Part shown: one piece after another, positions 33,299 through 44,941 of the stretch
How the letters are laid out: each line of letters starts with the position of its first letter
Numbering within the stretch: the stretch's first letter is position 1
Assembly (NCBI GenBank): GCA_922989275.2
Contig: OV277858.1
Span: 1,488,001 to 1,552,000 of the forward strand
Reading direction: 5' to 3'
Origin: Gari tellinella
Lineage: Eukaryota > Mollusca > Bivalvia > Cardiida > Psammobiidae
DNA length: 64,000 bases
Made by a program: the position numbers and the translations under genes
The notes under the pieces: generated by a model
Databases searched by the model: none
Told to the model about the DNA's origin: nothing
The model's input: only the letters and a program-made list of their open reading frames with translations

Positions 33299-33894
33299 TT
33301 TTTTAAACAACAAAAGTTTCCTGTATCAATGATTAGATGTTTATAAATGCGCCTGACATTAACTTGCAAAAATATTTAATTATAAGCCAAATTTATTGTT
33401 CAGTCTTTATAAAGTATTCTAGGCCCCAACACTTTTTCTAAGACAAACTTAATTATTTCCAATTAGGTGCGGCCAAATATCTTCATATTTTGGATTTAGA
33501 TTGCGTAAGTAGTGTATGCAAAAACAAGCAAGTGTTTTGCTATGCCTAAGTTTTCATTTGTGTACAAACATACAATCTTGTAAGTCATATAATGTAAAAT
33601 CGTATGGAAAATATTGCATATTTTTAAGAGGACGGTTCAGATTTTTCAATTTTTCTCATATGATGCAAATATTGGGACAATAATTTTTATTTTGTGATGT
33701 TCACGTCTGCTGGACTAGGCATTCCATAAAAATATCAGTATCTTAAGGTAAGAAAAGGTAAAATCACCTCTCAGGAATATTTGTCTATTAAGTTTCTCGC
33801 ATATGTTCCTACCTGTAAGGCTATATACAATATTTCAAATATTTTCGAGAAGAGATGGCGAAAAGCCTTCATTTTTCACAAAAGACACGGGAAT

Positions 33895-34097
33895 TACATA
33901 TAAATAAATACGAAAGACTCAAGCAGGAAACGTAACACAAACAATACACCCACCTCTCAAGCAGAACACACACAGTCATACCACAACAAACACACACACA
34001 CACACGCAATACCATTGCTTCATCTACACACTAATATAAAACAACACGCAAGACAAACATAAAGCAAAGTGAACATAGGAGCCCGCCTATCCATTCA
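33895..34097 (+). repeat. CA-rich dispersed repeat, mirror of copy 3
   Basis: CTCAAGCAGGAAACGTAACA through CATAAAGCAAAGTGAACATA to GGAGCCCGCC, directly before the RT fragment that starts at 34098. With 37550-37790 it frames the mirror of the 3.9-kb interval. Confidence 0.8.
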
Positions 34098-34937
34098 TAA
34101 TATCATTTTCACATTACAATTATTTGAACCCATGTTGGAGATGATAGAGTAGGTCCTTTTTGTGAAGTGTTTGACAATTGCAGAGGAAGCAACATGTTCA
34201 AATACTTTACAGAGTGCGCAGGTTAGTGAAATGGGTCTGTAATTTTCTGGATTTGATCTGTCACCCTTTTTGAAGATTGGTGTTATGTTTGCATTTTCCC
34301 ACTGAGAAGGTAGGGTGCCATTATCTATAGACCTTTGGAAGATGTGTTTTAGGATAGGTGGCAGTTCCTCTGCTAGGTTTTTCAGTAATATAGGCCTGAT
34401 GTTGTCTGAACCACAACCTTTGTGCGGATTTAGGTTTTGTAGGAGTTTAGTAAGTCCTTTATCATCTATCTGTATCTCTGACATGTCCGGGAAGTGTTGA
34501 CTATTATTTTCTGTGGAGCTGGAGATATTGTCAAGTTTCATTTGGCACAGAGACGATAGCTTTAATGATCATTTTGGGATGGAAACTGATTGAAATTGAT
34601 TGTTTAGAGCTGTGGTTTTGTCTTAGTCATCATAGGAGAACTTACTTTCAGCTTTAAGTGATGGTAATGTAGTGGAGTCTTGTCTGGAATGTTTAATGAG
34701 TGAAAATAGCTTTTTGGTGTTTGGTTTCTTGTTCTGAGATGAGTCGGTATCGTCAAAATTTAACATGTCTTCGAGATAGTGGTTATAAGACTCCTTTATC
34801 TTTTTCTTGACGAGATGTTTTAGGTCAAGGAATGTTTTCCTATCTGAAGGTTTGTTTGTCTTATTTGCTTGACTAAATGCCCTATTTCGTTTAGAGTTCC
34901 ACGGTGCTGTCAATTGTATAGAATCTACCAATGTACG
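34098..34937 (-). pseudogene. LINE linker and N-terminal RT fragment (right)
   Basis: The minus-strand frame 34095-34541 reads ISSSTENNSQHFPDMSEIQI onward through PHKGCGSDNIRPILLKNLAE to NYRPISLTCALCKVFEHVAS. Frame 34623-34946 gives the linker (FLDLKHLVKKKIKESYNHYL). One stop separates them. It is less broken than the left copy, which has an extra stop. There is no catalytic RT core here. Confidence 0.85.
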
Positions 34938-35398
34938 ATAAATCAATCATAATAAGTTCATTCGTTAATCTGTATCAACATTGTTGAGATCATCGTCAAT
35001 AATATTGGCGTCACTTCTCACCATCGTGTAAAAGCCTTAATAGGATTCTACGACGTATCAATTCAGATTGTTACATTCCGTACTTTTCAGTACGGCCGAT
35101 CAGGTCTTTCTTTGTGGAGATATGCAAAAGGATAAACCAAATACATGACCAAAGTTGCCCAGGGTGGACCCGGCACATTAATGAAAGAAGAAGAACTTAC
35201 GCATATTCAAATATGATTTCGCCCCGTTGGGCGCCTCATACTACATGTTGGTGCTTTGTACTGAGGTTTTGAGTCTGTAAGGCTTAAACTAAATGCCAGA
35301 TGCTGAACATGGTTAACGATTCATCATGATTGAACACATTCTTCTATTAGTATTTTTAATCGGTTTGAATGATCGATGATATAAGCTCAAACACTTAC

Positions 35399-35431
35399 CA
35401 AACAAAAAGCTGATGTCACGTTGTCCGCCAT
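35399..35431 (-). CDS. Possible first coding exon, mirror copy
   Basis: Minus-strand ATGGCGGACAACGTGACATC to the CTTAC (donor GTAAG on the minus strand) at 35394-35398. It is identical in the 11 codons to 23991-24023, with the same ETS/YY1-like words upstream. As with the left copy, no second exon is recognised. Confidence 0.35.
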
Positions 35432-35631
35432 TTGTATTATCTCCACAACTTCCGGTCATGTCACATGACACATCAAAACATAGTGCTATTTATATCAGAA
35501 GTTTTACTTACGGTTTGTTACGGTTTTAAACCACCCATGTTGGTGATATAGGTCTGTTTACAACATTTCAAAGATCGGCTTGGCCCACAAGAATGTTCAA
35601 ACATTATTATTTACCTTTGTTGTATTTTAGA

Positions 35632-36211
35632 CATAGAAAAAGGGTCTGGAAACACAATAGGACTTTAATATGTTGGCCATTACAAATTAAATCTAAATGT
35701 GATTGAGATCTAAGTTGAGGTCTAGAACCAATCAGGATTGACTCAGTCTTACCGAGATGAAGTTAAAGTTTATTATCAACTAACAATTCACTAACTACAC
35801 TCAGGTCTTTAGAAAAACAACTTTAAATTTGGAAAATACTTTTCCCGGAGACAAATATACCAGAATCATCTGCATACAATAAAAGCTTGTTTGATACAAC
35901 ACCCGGCATGTCATTGACATAAATTAAAAACAAAAGAGGCCCCAGTATTGAGCCTTGTGGCACACTACATACGAGATACCTTCTAGAGAATAGAATGTTC
36001 CTGAAACATCAACCAATTGTTACCTGTCTGAAAGGTAAGATCTAAACCAGTCAACACTGTAGTGGTGTAAATCCAAAGCTTCAAAAGCTTTATGTAAATC
36101 GAGGAGTAGCATGCCTACCATATTACCTTTATCCATTTGGAATCTAATAAAGTCAGAAAGATGAATAAGACAAGTCTCTTTAGAAAAGCCTCGTTAAAAC
36201 ATAGGTTGAAA
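35632..36211 (-). pseudogene. Degenerate RT fragment, jockey/CR1 superfamily (right)
   Basis: Mirror of 23211-23790. Minus-strand VPQGSILGPLLFLIYVNDMP, LLLYADDSGIF and NMVGMLLLDLHKAFEALDLH are visible across frames. The start differs (GTTTTAACGAGGC here for GTTTAAACGAGGC on the left). Confidence 0.8.
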
Positions 36212-37549
36212 ACTGTACAGAAATTTATATTTTCGCCGACTGCTGATAATTAGGCCGAGTGACTAATTTGTAAACTTAATAGGCAATATCTGTAACTCAT
36301 ATGGACAAAAAATTAAACGATACAAATATTAATCATTTATCATTAGATCCAGAAGGCCCTTAAAAAAGAAAAATGTGTTTTGAGCAACGGTCGGAAACAA
36401 AATAGGTAGGGTCGGGTTCTCCGAAACAGGGGATTCTTTTTTTGCCTAAGTAGGCATACTGCACACTGCTACCTTTGGGTACGAGTCCTGTCTTTAATAA
36501 GCCATGGGTATATGTGTGCATCACGAGCATTGTGCAGTCTGAAAGATAGTATAAATTAATATTTGGGCGATAAGCCAAAGCACAATGTATCTACAGATTA
36601 CTACTAGTAAGCTTAAATGTAGGGAAAAATAATCATGTAGGAGATTCAAAACTGTGCAGGAGATTCAGACACAGGTCTGCAAACTGACTTTCATCGATTT
36701 TCATATAAGCCCTTTTTATTTTAATACTAATATAGCGTAGAAAATAAACACAGAAAATGCTTTATATAAGCGTCACATTTCTCCTAAGAAGAATTTATTG
36801 ATTTACCCGAATTTTTATTTTGTGACCCGAATTGGTTTTCGTAGAAAAATAAATGCCATGGGATTCGCGAGTTTTTAAGTAAATAGCCTTTAAATGTGAC
36901 AGTTTTCACATCATTTACAATAAATTATACATACTATTTTTCATTTCAACCTTCTACATGGAATTTTTTCATGCTTTAAAACAATTTTAGAATAGGAAAC
37001 GCAAACTTCTTTCCATTTGCTCTATAAAAGGGGGCTCATACAATAATTTTGACTAATTTCGATAAAATAAATATTTGTTGTACAATTTATTGCATATATT
37101 GATATTGAATATATCTTATAAAATTAACCGAGTCTAACCATGGTGGTTTTAGTATGTTTTACCTTACTATACTGCGGACTAGCTGAAATTGAGTCCGTAT
37201 CAAGGTAAACCCAGTCAAGTGCGGGCCGTCATCTTTTGCGCGACGACGTTATGAAATAGCTGTTATGACGTCATGATGTAGCATATTGTTGGAATATGGT
37301 GACTGAATCGGGAAAGAGGAATTTTACAAACTTTGACACCAAATATTTCTTTTTATTGAGCGAGCAGTTTTGTGGGACTTTTAGTATGAACTACACTTCG
37401 ATCTATATTTGCGCACAGTCGCAAACAAGTTTCTGTTGCAATTAGTTCTACCTCATGATCTAATTTGACTGGACTAGTATTAATTTGTACATTGTTATTG
37501 TTGTCCATGGTATAAGTGTGTTTTTTCTAACCTGGCCGACTAAGTGGTT
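36212..37549. other. Right-arm sequence without recognised gene
   Basis: Mirror of 21891-23210, including the unrecognised 72-codon frame (36360-36578, minus). Confidence 0.45.
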
Positions 37550-37790
37550 GTTAATAATTAATTTATAATTAATTATTAATTGATACTGACCGTACAAAGG
37601 CGGTCTCCTATATTCACTTTGCTTTATGTTTGTCTTGTGTGTTGTTTTCTATTTAGTGTGTAGATGAAGGAATTGAATTGCGTGTGTGTGTGTGTGTTTG
37701 TTGTGGTATGACTGTGTGTGTGTGTGTGTTCTGCTTGACAGGTGGGTGTATTGTTTGTTTTGCGTTTCCTGCTTGAGTCTTTCATATGTA
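37550..37790 (-). repeat. CA-rich dispersed repeat, mirror of copy 2
   Basis: TTAATAATTAATTTATAATT, the GTGTGTGTG tracts and TTTGCGTTTCCTGCTTGAGT correspond to 21636-21890. The GT tract is longer than in the left arm. Confidence 0.8.
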
Positions 37791-37944
37791 TTATTTGAAA
37801 ATGGGATTTTTACCGGGGTCGCGTGTTTCCGTACATCCAGCTGGGGATAAGGATAGCTATATTAATTGTGCGTAGAGTATAGCAGATATTTCCTGTTTAA
37901 ACGCAAGCACAATGCAGGAAACTGTAGAAAATAACAACAATTTG

Positions 37945-40425
37945 ATATGTGTGCTAAAGTAAACAAACTATTAGCAGAGTCAAAGGTTAATTTTTACACA
38001 GAAAAAGTAGAATCGTGTCAACAGGACTCGAAGAGTCTTTTTAAAGTCACTAAGCATCTCCTGGGTGCAAACAGTGAAATTGCACTGCCAAAAGATTTGT
38101 CCTCAAAACAACTTGCGCATGATTTCAGCGACTTATTTATTGAAAAGGTGGACAAAATACGGACAGGCATTGCCTCTGAATCAATGTCATGCACCCCAGT
38201 CATTACAGAAACAACGTTGCATTCAATGAATTCTTTAGAAAGCTTTGACTCTGCTACAGCAGCAGAAATTGGGGAGATTGTGAAGGCATTCCCATGTAAG
38301 TCCTGTGAACTCGACCCAATACCTACATGGCTTTTAAAGTTTTGCCTTGACGAGCTCCTACCGTCGTTAACAAAAATTGTGAACTCTTCGCTGGAATCTG
38401 CGTATGTTCCAAAATAATTCAAAAAGTCGCATGTAAGACCTCTTTTGAAAAAACCTGATCTCGATACAAATGATCTTAAGAACTACAGGCCTGTATCAAA
38501 TTTGCCATTTCTCTCAAAAGTATTAGAAAAGGTAGTAGACAAACGCATTGAGTCCCATTTGACCACAAACAATCTGCATGAACAACATCAGTCAGCATTA
38601 TCGTAAGCATCACTCTACAGAAACTGCTCTTCTAAAAGTTCAAAATGACATCTTGCAATATCTTGATAAGAATGAAATCACAATTCTGGTGATGCTTTAC
38701 CTATCTGCCGCATTCGACACAATCGATCATGAAACATTACTCAATCGCCTTGAAAAATACCTCAAAATTATTGGAAACCCACTAAAGTGGATGACCTCAT
38801 ACCTGACCGACCGTTACCAAACAGTCGCGGTAGATGGCAAATTATCTGCCCCAGTTCAAATTAAATATAGTGTGCCACAAGGGTCAGTCCTTGGGCCGAA
38901 GAACTACATCTTGTACACAAAACCTGTCGGCTCAATTTGCAGAAATCATCAGCTGGATCATCACTTCTATGCAGATGATTCACAGTTATACTTGTCATTT
39001 AAGCCTAAAGACACATCTTGTCAACAAGAAGCCCTTTCAAAAGTCGAAGGGTGTCTAAAAGACATAGTATCATGGATGCATCAGAACATGTTGAAGCTGA
39101 ATACTTACAAAACTGAGGTCATACTGTTTCATTCAAAAAAGTTTAACGTTCCTGGAGATTTTCACGTCCAAGTGGGAAACTCTAAAATCAAACCATCAGT
39201 ATGTGTGAAGAATCTTGGTGCTAGATTAGATTCCAAAATGGATATGACACAGCACATTAACGCAAAAAATTGACTACTGCAACTCACTGCTGTATGGGAT
39301 TCCCGTAAACTCATTATGCAAACTACAGCGTGTGCAAAATACAGCAGCCCGCATCATTACCAGGACCCCTAGGTACAATCACATCGCTCCAGTCTTGAAG
39401 GATCTTCACTGGCTTCCAGTTTAACACAGAATTGAATTCAAAATTCTGACACTCACATACAAAGCCATGTGCAATGATTCTCCAAGGTACATTGTCAATA
39501 TGCTTGACGTGTATAAACCTCGAAGAGAGCTGTGGTCTGCAACTAAATCAGTTTCGCTGGTTGTACCGAGGAGTCGTTTGGTGAGGTTTGGAGATAGAAG
39601 TTTCATGCATGCAGCCCCAAACTCTGGAACAGTCTACCATCAGACATTAGAGATGCAAGCTCAGTTGCAGTTTTCAAAAAGCATCTTAAAACACATTACT
39701 TTAATATTTGTTATTAGAACACTGCTACCTATGCGATATGTTCTTGCTGTAGATGTTGTGGGTCCAAATGGGAGTTTCTGGAGTATTATCTGGTTTTCGG
39801 TCTCTTATATGAATTTTAGTTATTGTCGCATGCTATTTTTCCTAGTTATTTTACATTGGGCGGCCTGCATTGGGCGTTCTGCTATTATTTCTATCAGTCG
39901 GCATAAAGAAGCCATTTGCTTCGTTGCTCTCGATTGTTGAGGTAGTGCAATCGCCGTTTTGGGGGCTGTCTACTGTATGTTTAGTGGCCTTCATTGGGCG
40001 CTCTACTGTTATTTCTATCAGTCCGCATAAAAAATCCATTTGCTTCGTTGCTCTTGATTGATGGGGTAACGTGATCGCCATTTTGGGGGCTGTCTTTTGT
40101 ACGTTTATTATGTTATTTTATATCTAATTGTAGTTATTTGTCTTTTCCTGGAGGCTTGCATTTGGGCGCTCTACTATTGTTTCTATCGGTCGACAATCAG
40201 AAGCCTGTTGCTTCATTGCTGATTGATGGGAGTAATGTGATCGCCATTTTGGGGGCTGTCTTTTATATGTTTATTAATGTTTATTTTAGATCATATTGTA
40301 GTTATTTTGTCTTTTCGTGTTTGTAGGTACATTTGTGTAACTTCATGTGAAGAGCTTTTGAACGCACTACCCCTGTGTGAAAAGAGCGCTATATAAATCT
40401 GGTATAATAATAATAATAATGTCTG
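37945..40425 (+). mobile_element. CR1/L2-like LINE, right copy
   Basis: Plus-strand element from the linker region to a GCGCTATATAAATCTGGTAT tail with TAATAA units (about 40386-40420). It is longer than the left copy by about 208 bp in the linker. The 5' endonuclease is absent, as usual for 5'-truncated copies. Confidence 0.88.
37947..39760 (+). pseudogene. RT region of CR1/L2-like LINE (right)
   Basis: Frame 37947-38417 holds the linker (KVNKLLAESKVNFYTEKVES, then PCKSCELDPIPTWLLKFCLD). One stop at 38415 interrupts FKKSHVRPLLKKPDL and LKNYRPVSNLPFLSKVLEKV. A frameshift near 38600 leads to the 231-codon RT core (38578-39273) with VPQGSVLGP, FYADDSQLYLSF and LKLNTYKTEVILFHSKKF. A deletion near 39270 removes about 40 codons before YCNSLLYGIP. 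A stop after LHWLPV (39421) precedes the C-terminal frame 39467-39760. The catalytic YADD is intact but the copy cannot be translated. Confidence 0.88.
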
Positions 40426-40445
40426 AATGTCTACTTAAGCTGATT

Positions 40446-40514
40446 GGTAAACACCTTGGAGTCTGCTCAGACGCTGGGTTACACGGCGTCTGATCTGGCT
40501 CCAAACTGTTTGCA
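40446..40514. repeat. Family A hairpin, mirror of A10
   Basis: TGGAGTCTGCTCAGACGCTG, GGTTACA and CGGCGTCTGATCTGGCTCCA. Compared with the left copy it has the better second arm, so the two arms are decaying independently. Confidence 0.75.
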
Positions 40515-40943
40515 ATGTAAATAAAAGTTTAAAATAGCGTAACGCGTTTCTTGGGAATGAATGACGTATTAAATTTGGTGAAAGGTTTTATAATCACTCT
40601 ATGAAATAGGAGTGTAACACTAACGTAGAGAAAACGTATTACAATATAATTATTTCAATATAGTGTGGCAATTTGTAAGTAAAATAAGTGGTTAGAAATA
40701 AGGTTTGAAAACCTATCGATAGCACTGAAAGAAAAAAAAAGAATACTAAAATACGAAAGAGGATCAAAATTAACATAAACAGTTGCTGTAAGTGTCATAT
40801 TTGTAACAGTAGTACATTCAAATTAAGGAGGCATCCCCTCTCGTAGCTCAAAAATTATATAGAATATTGCAATACGAAAAACAGCCCTATTGCAGTACGT
40901 AGTGCTAACAGGCGTGTTGTAATATAGAGTGCATTGTATGACT

Positions 40944-41281
40944 AATATGTATTTAGGCTTCGCCTATGGACGGAAAAAAGCAAAATTGTACTAATAAGTA
41001 AAACTTAATGCTTCTTGATTTTGACAATATTGTGGTACTTTTACCTAGAATCTTAATAAATTATTATTTAAGATATGACATTGTGGCCTGCTTTTGACCC
41101 CATACGACCCATATTCAAAGTGGAGCTATAACTCTTCAAGATGAATATCCTGAGCAAATATGATCTTGATAGGGGTAAATCTATGGCCGCTAGACTGAGA
41201 GTGTACCAAACCAAATGTTGATGGACAACAGACATCTACTGATCACTATAGTTCACTTGAAAAGTATCGGGTGAACTAATA
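40944..41281 (-). repeat. Dispersed repeat copy at insertion edge
   Basis: Diverged reverse complement of 2486-2815. Starts AATATGTATTTAGGCTTCGC; TAGGCTTCGCCTA is a small hairpin about 10 bases from the edge. Confidence 0.7.
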
Positions 41282-42167
41282 AAAATAGGATGACGAACAA
41301 GAATGGTGTCACAGAAAGTGACAAATGCCCCCGACGGCCGAGGTTTTTGTCACTGCAATGTATTCATTTGACTTTCAAATAAAATCATACAGCAGGCTAT
41401 AATTGTACTCCTTCTTGTTGTTGTGTTGCAACATATAACAGTCCTACCCTTTACTGTATGTAAGAGCATGAGATTCATACTCCGCTGCCAAAGCCTAACA
41501 CTAGTGGAAATTTGGCAAACTTACAGTAAAGTGTAGGACTGATAAAGAAAAACGCTTGTTCTAGCTTATTCAAATGCATCACCACCATAGTATCATGACG
41601 TCATCTGATGTCATGATGACGTCGTCGTCATAACAAGGTTTGTCAAATATCATAATGAGGACTTATTTCTAAATTAAGAAATGATCAAATGAACAAAGAG
41701 TTATGGACAGTTAGGATGAGTTACCTCCCTTCCTATTCACTTGAAATAATATAGGATGAGTTATCTCCCTTTTCACCGGATTTTACCTCAAATGATCTCG
41801 ACCTTTACAGGACATGACCAAAGTTGTACTGACCTCAAGAGCTTCTTGGGATGAGTACACATACAAAATATAAAGTCTCTATCCCATGTTATTCAAAAGT
41901 TATGGCCAAGATTAAAGATGACAGACAAACAGACCAAAAACAATTATACTCCCAACTAAATCGTGCGGGGCATAAAAATGATTCAAAATACAGCAGTGCT
42001 GTGTGGTCAAAACTTGCATTCTTTTGCAGTATAACAGAGACCATATTATTCACCCTTTCCTCCACAGAAGTGCCTCCAGCACCTCTACCTACACCTCAGT
42101 ATAAGGATATCAAATGAGTACTTGCTACCAAGTGACAGTTTTGAACACATGAGGTAGTTCAAAGCAA
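41282..42167. other. Insertion interior, nothing recognised
   Basis: Contains CGACGGCCGAGGTTTTTGTC and other words common in molluscan repeats. An 88-codon frame (41851-42117) shows no family pattern. Confidence 0.45.
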
Positions 42168-42240
42168 GATAAAAGTAAAGCAAAAAGCTCTGACAGGAGC
42201 TCCCTGCAAAAAGTTACTTTCATCTTACTTTAAGCAGTCA
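42168..42240. repeat. Family B hairpin, copy B2
   Basis: AGATAAAAGTAAAGCAAAAA, then GCTCTGACAGGAGC, then a facing TTACTTTCATCTTACTTTAA arm. Inner stem AGCTC/GAGCT is kept; the loop differs from CCTAAAGG. Confidence 0.6.
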
Positions 42241-42384
42241 GTGTTTTTGACATAGTTTGATAACCCGTGACAAAAAGAAGAAAACCCGTTACAGAACCGT
42301 CACGGAACGTCACGGGTTTTAGTAGGTCTGGTTTGATATAGGAGATTTGCACTCTTTGCTATGGAGGAAAGGGGTAAATCAAGG

Positions 42385-42432
42385 TGAAAGTAATCAGAAA
42401 GCACCTAAAGGACTTTGTGCTTTATTTTTATC
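42385..42432. repeat. Family B hairpin, copy B3
   Basis: GTGAAAGTAATCAGAAAGCA, CCTAAAGG and ACTTTGTGCTTTATTTTT. The loop word CCTAAAGG matches copies B1 and B7; the outer arm is partly decayed. Confidence 0.6.
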
Positions 42433-42502
42433 TAAATATTCTTGCATAATGCAGTCACTTGACAAGTTGTTTTGCACACTAACAATCGGACCTCATGTAG
42501 TA

Positions 42503-42813
42503 CAGTACTGAACCTTATTAAATTAAATTGATAATCGCAAACGAATTGCCATCGAATTGCCATCGAATCGGGCGCTTCAAAAAACAAATCCTACTCTTGA
42601 ATATTTTTACGCGAATTTTCCGAAGCGGTTGTGACAAAATGGAATCGAAAAAATTAACGGAGGCATATTTGCGAACATTTGTGAGATACACCATTCAAGA
42701 AAACTTACCCGAGGGTAAAGTTACTATTTTGAATCGCAAGCGAATTGCAATCGAATTGCAAGCGAATTGCCATCGAATCGCAAAAATTGTTAATTTAATA
42801 AGGCTCAGTACTG
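42503..42813. mobile_element. 311-bp TA-flanked MITE
   Basis: Terminal inverted repeats CAGTACTGAACCTTATTAAA..TTAA and TTAATTTAATAAGGCTCAGT..ACTG, flanked by TA at 42501-42502 and 42814-42815, fit a Tc1/mariner-type MITE. Just inside each end lie repeated GAATTGCCATCGAATTG-like words. A 103-codon frame (42528-42839) runs through it and out of the end, with MESKKLTEAYLRTFVRYTIQ in the middle. Whether that is a transposase N-terminal relic is unknown. Confidence 0.75.
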
Positions 42814-44941
42814 TAGTTGTATTAGATGTTTTACTGTAAATGAGACAATTGTTGGCATGAGATTCAAAATAAGTCTGAGATTGAAATATCACATTGACAA
42901 AAAGAAAAACATGATCTTGTTAAAATTAAGGTTCTCTAGGGCTTTCAATTCTGATTTTTTTACTGGCACTTTAGGAATTATTTATAAACACAACAGGAAT
43001 TTTTTTTTTCATCAGTTCTGATAATACACAGCAGTAAAAAACACAATAACACTAAAGTTACGTTTCAATTTCATATATACATAATTACAGCTTTTATAGA
43101 CTACATTAAACTCATTTGTCACAAACTACAACAGCATAGTTTTTCTTTTAAATAATTAACATGGATACAGGGCTCCACATAAGGGGAGTACTTCAAGAAC
43201 TTAAATCTTTATATCTGCATTAAACCATATGGTGTGACTACTCATTATAATTGGTTTAAAGATACAATTTTAATGATTAGTTAAAATACACCATAGGATT
43301 TGGTGCTGCCATGGAATTTGATCCATTTTAACTTATCCACCGCTCTGATCAGTTCATATATTTATTACTCCAATTCAGCACATAATTATGTTGTTCTCTT
43401 TTGAAAAAAAAATCAGTTTTAATTTGCATCACATTCTCTGACTATCTGTATGAAAGTCCATCTTGGATAGGAAACTGCTGAATGTCATGGTTGATGCTTG
43501 TCCTACATTGTTTACCACCATAAAGGCTATGCTGATTCTGCAATAGATAGTAAATAAATAATTTATTGTTATGTATAAGGCACTCTAGTCTACAGACCTC
43601 AAACATCTCAGGACTTTTGTGTTGTTTACTTTTATAATTTTTGTACGACTTAACATATTGACCAAATAGCAGGTTTTATTCCGCACAGTGACACTAGTGG
43701 TCTCTAACAATTTCCTGCTTTAGCATTTAGTTACTTAGGTTGAAGGTTCTTTAATATTCTTTATAAAGCATAAGCTGAAATTTGGAGGTAATGTTAAGTA
43801 TTATATGGCTTTATGGAAACATGTGAATAAGGCATGGTTTTGGCTAATTTGTACTTTCCCATGAATTTTTCAGCATGTCTGGTAAATGTATTCAATAAAT
43901 GGAGCTAAAGCCAAATCAGAATGATAATAAATTAATGTTGACATATTTCTACTCATACTGGCCTACAGATATCTGAAAATAAAATTCTTTATGTCTACAT
44001 TAAACCCAGTGGTGTGACTACTTATTAGAATCCTGTTCTCGAGACAACTCTAATGAATGGTAACACCATAGGCGTTGGTGCTGACATGAAGAAAAGCTGC
44101 ATTTGGTCTGATTACTTATGTTGATATCTGACTCGTAATTATATATCAGATTTCATGGACTGAAATGAAAATTATTATACTGTTTGTGTCAGGACTGTAC
44201 ACATAACTGCCTTATTTTTCAATCTAAATACCCACACACATTGCCTTTAACTTGTCTTTCAAATGTTTTCTTTCAATTATTTACTATATACTGTACTTTG
44301 TAGGCTCTCTAAATTATAACATAACATACGAAAATATTTTGCATTTTAAGTAAAACTTCTTGTCTTGTAAGGAGACTCAGCTTTTAAAGGCCAAATAGGC
44401 AGAATTTAACATTGGCCATAAGTCCATAACTTTGTGACTACATGTGATAGAGACTTCATTTTGGCATGTGCACTAAATAATCTCTTGAGAACAGTACAAC
44501 TTTGGTTAAGTCAGACACATATCAAGGCCATGTAGATGTCATCTAAAGGTCAAATAGGATGAATTTGACACAGGCCTCGACTTTGCAACTACATTTGATA
44601 GATACTTCATATTTTGCATGTGGGTCTACACTGTTTGCAAAGGTAGTTTGTATCTGGTTCAAGTACTTGAAGGTACAACCCTTTACATGTCTTATATATT
44701 AATTTACACATAGTCTACACAAAATAGCTACATGCTCAGTATTGTATGATAAACAAGTACAGTCGCCACGCCTGACATATGCCCCCAAAGTGTTTGACAC
44801 CCAAATGCATTTTGGCGATTTTTTTTACAGACAATGTAATGGAGGTGTAACATAAAATTTTGATACTGTTAAAAATGACCCAGGAGTCAATTATTTTCAT
44901 TAAAAACAGAACAGTTTGCGACACTCCTCAATAGAGATATG
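42814..44941. repeat. Insertion interior with two weak duplications
   Basis: CTGCATTAAACCATATGGTG, GTGACTACTCATTA and CACCATAGGATTTGGTGCTG near 43215-43312 match CTACATTAAACCCAGTGGTG, GTGACTACTTATTA and CACCATAGGCGTTGGTGCTG near 43995-44085 (offset about 780 bp). GGCCAAATAGGCAGAATTTA (44390) and GGTCAAATAGGATGAATTTG (44545) begin a second pair. No gene recognised. Confidence 0.5.
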
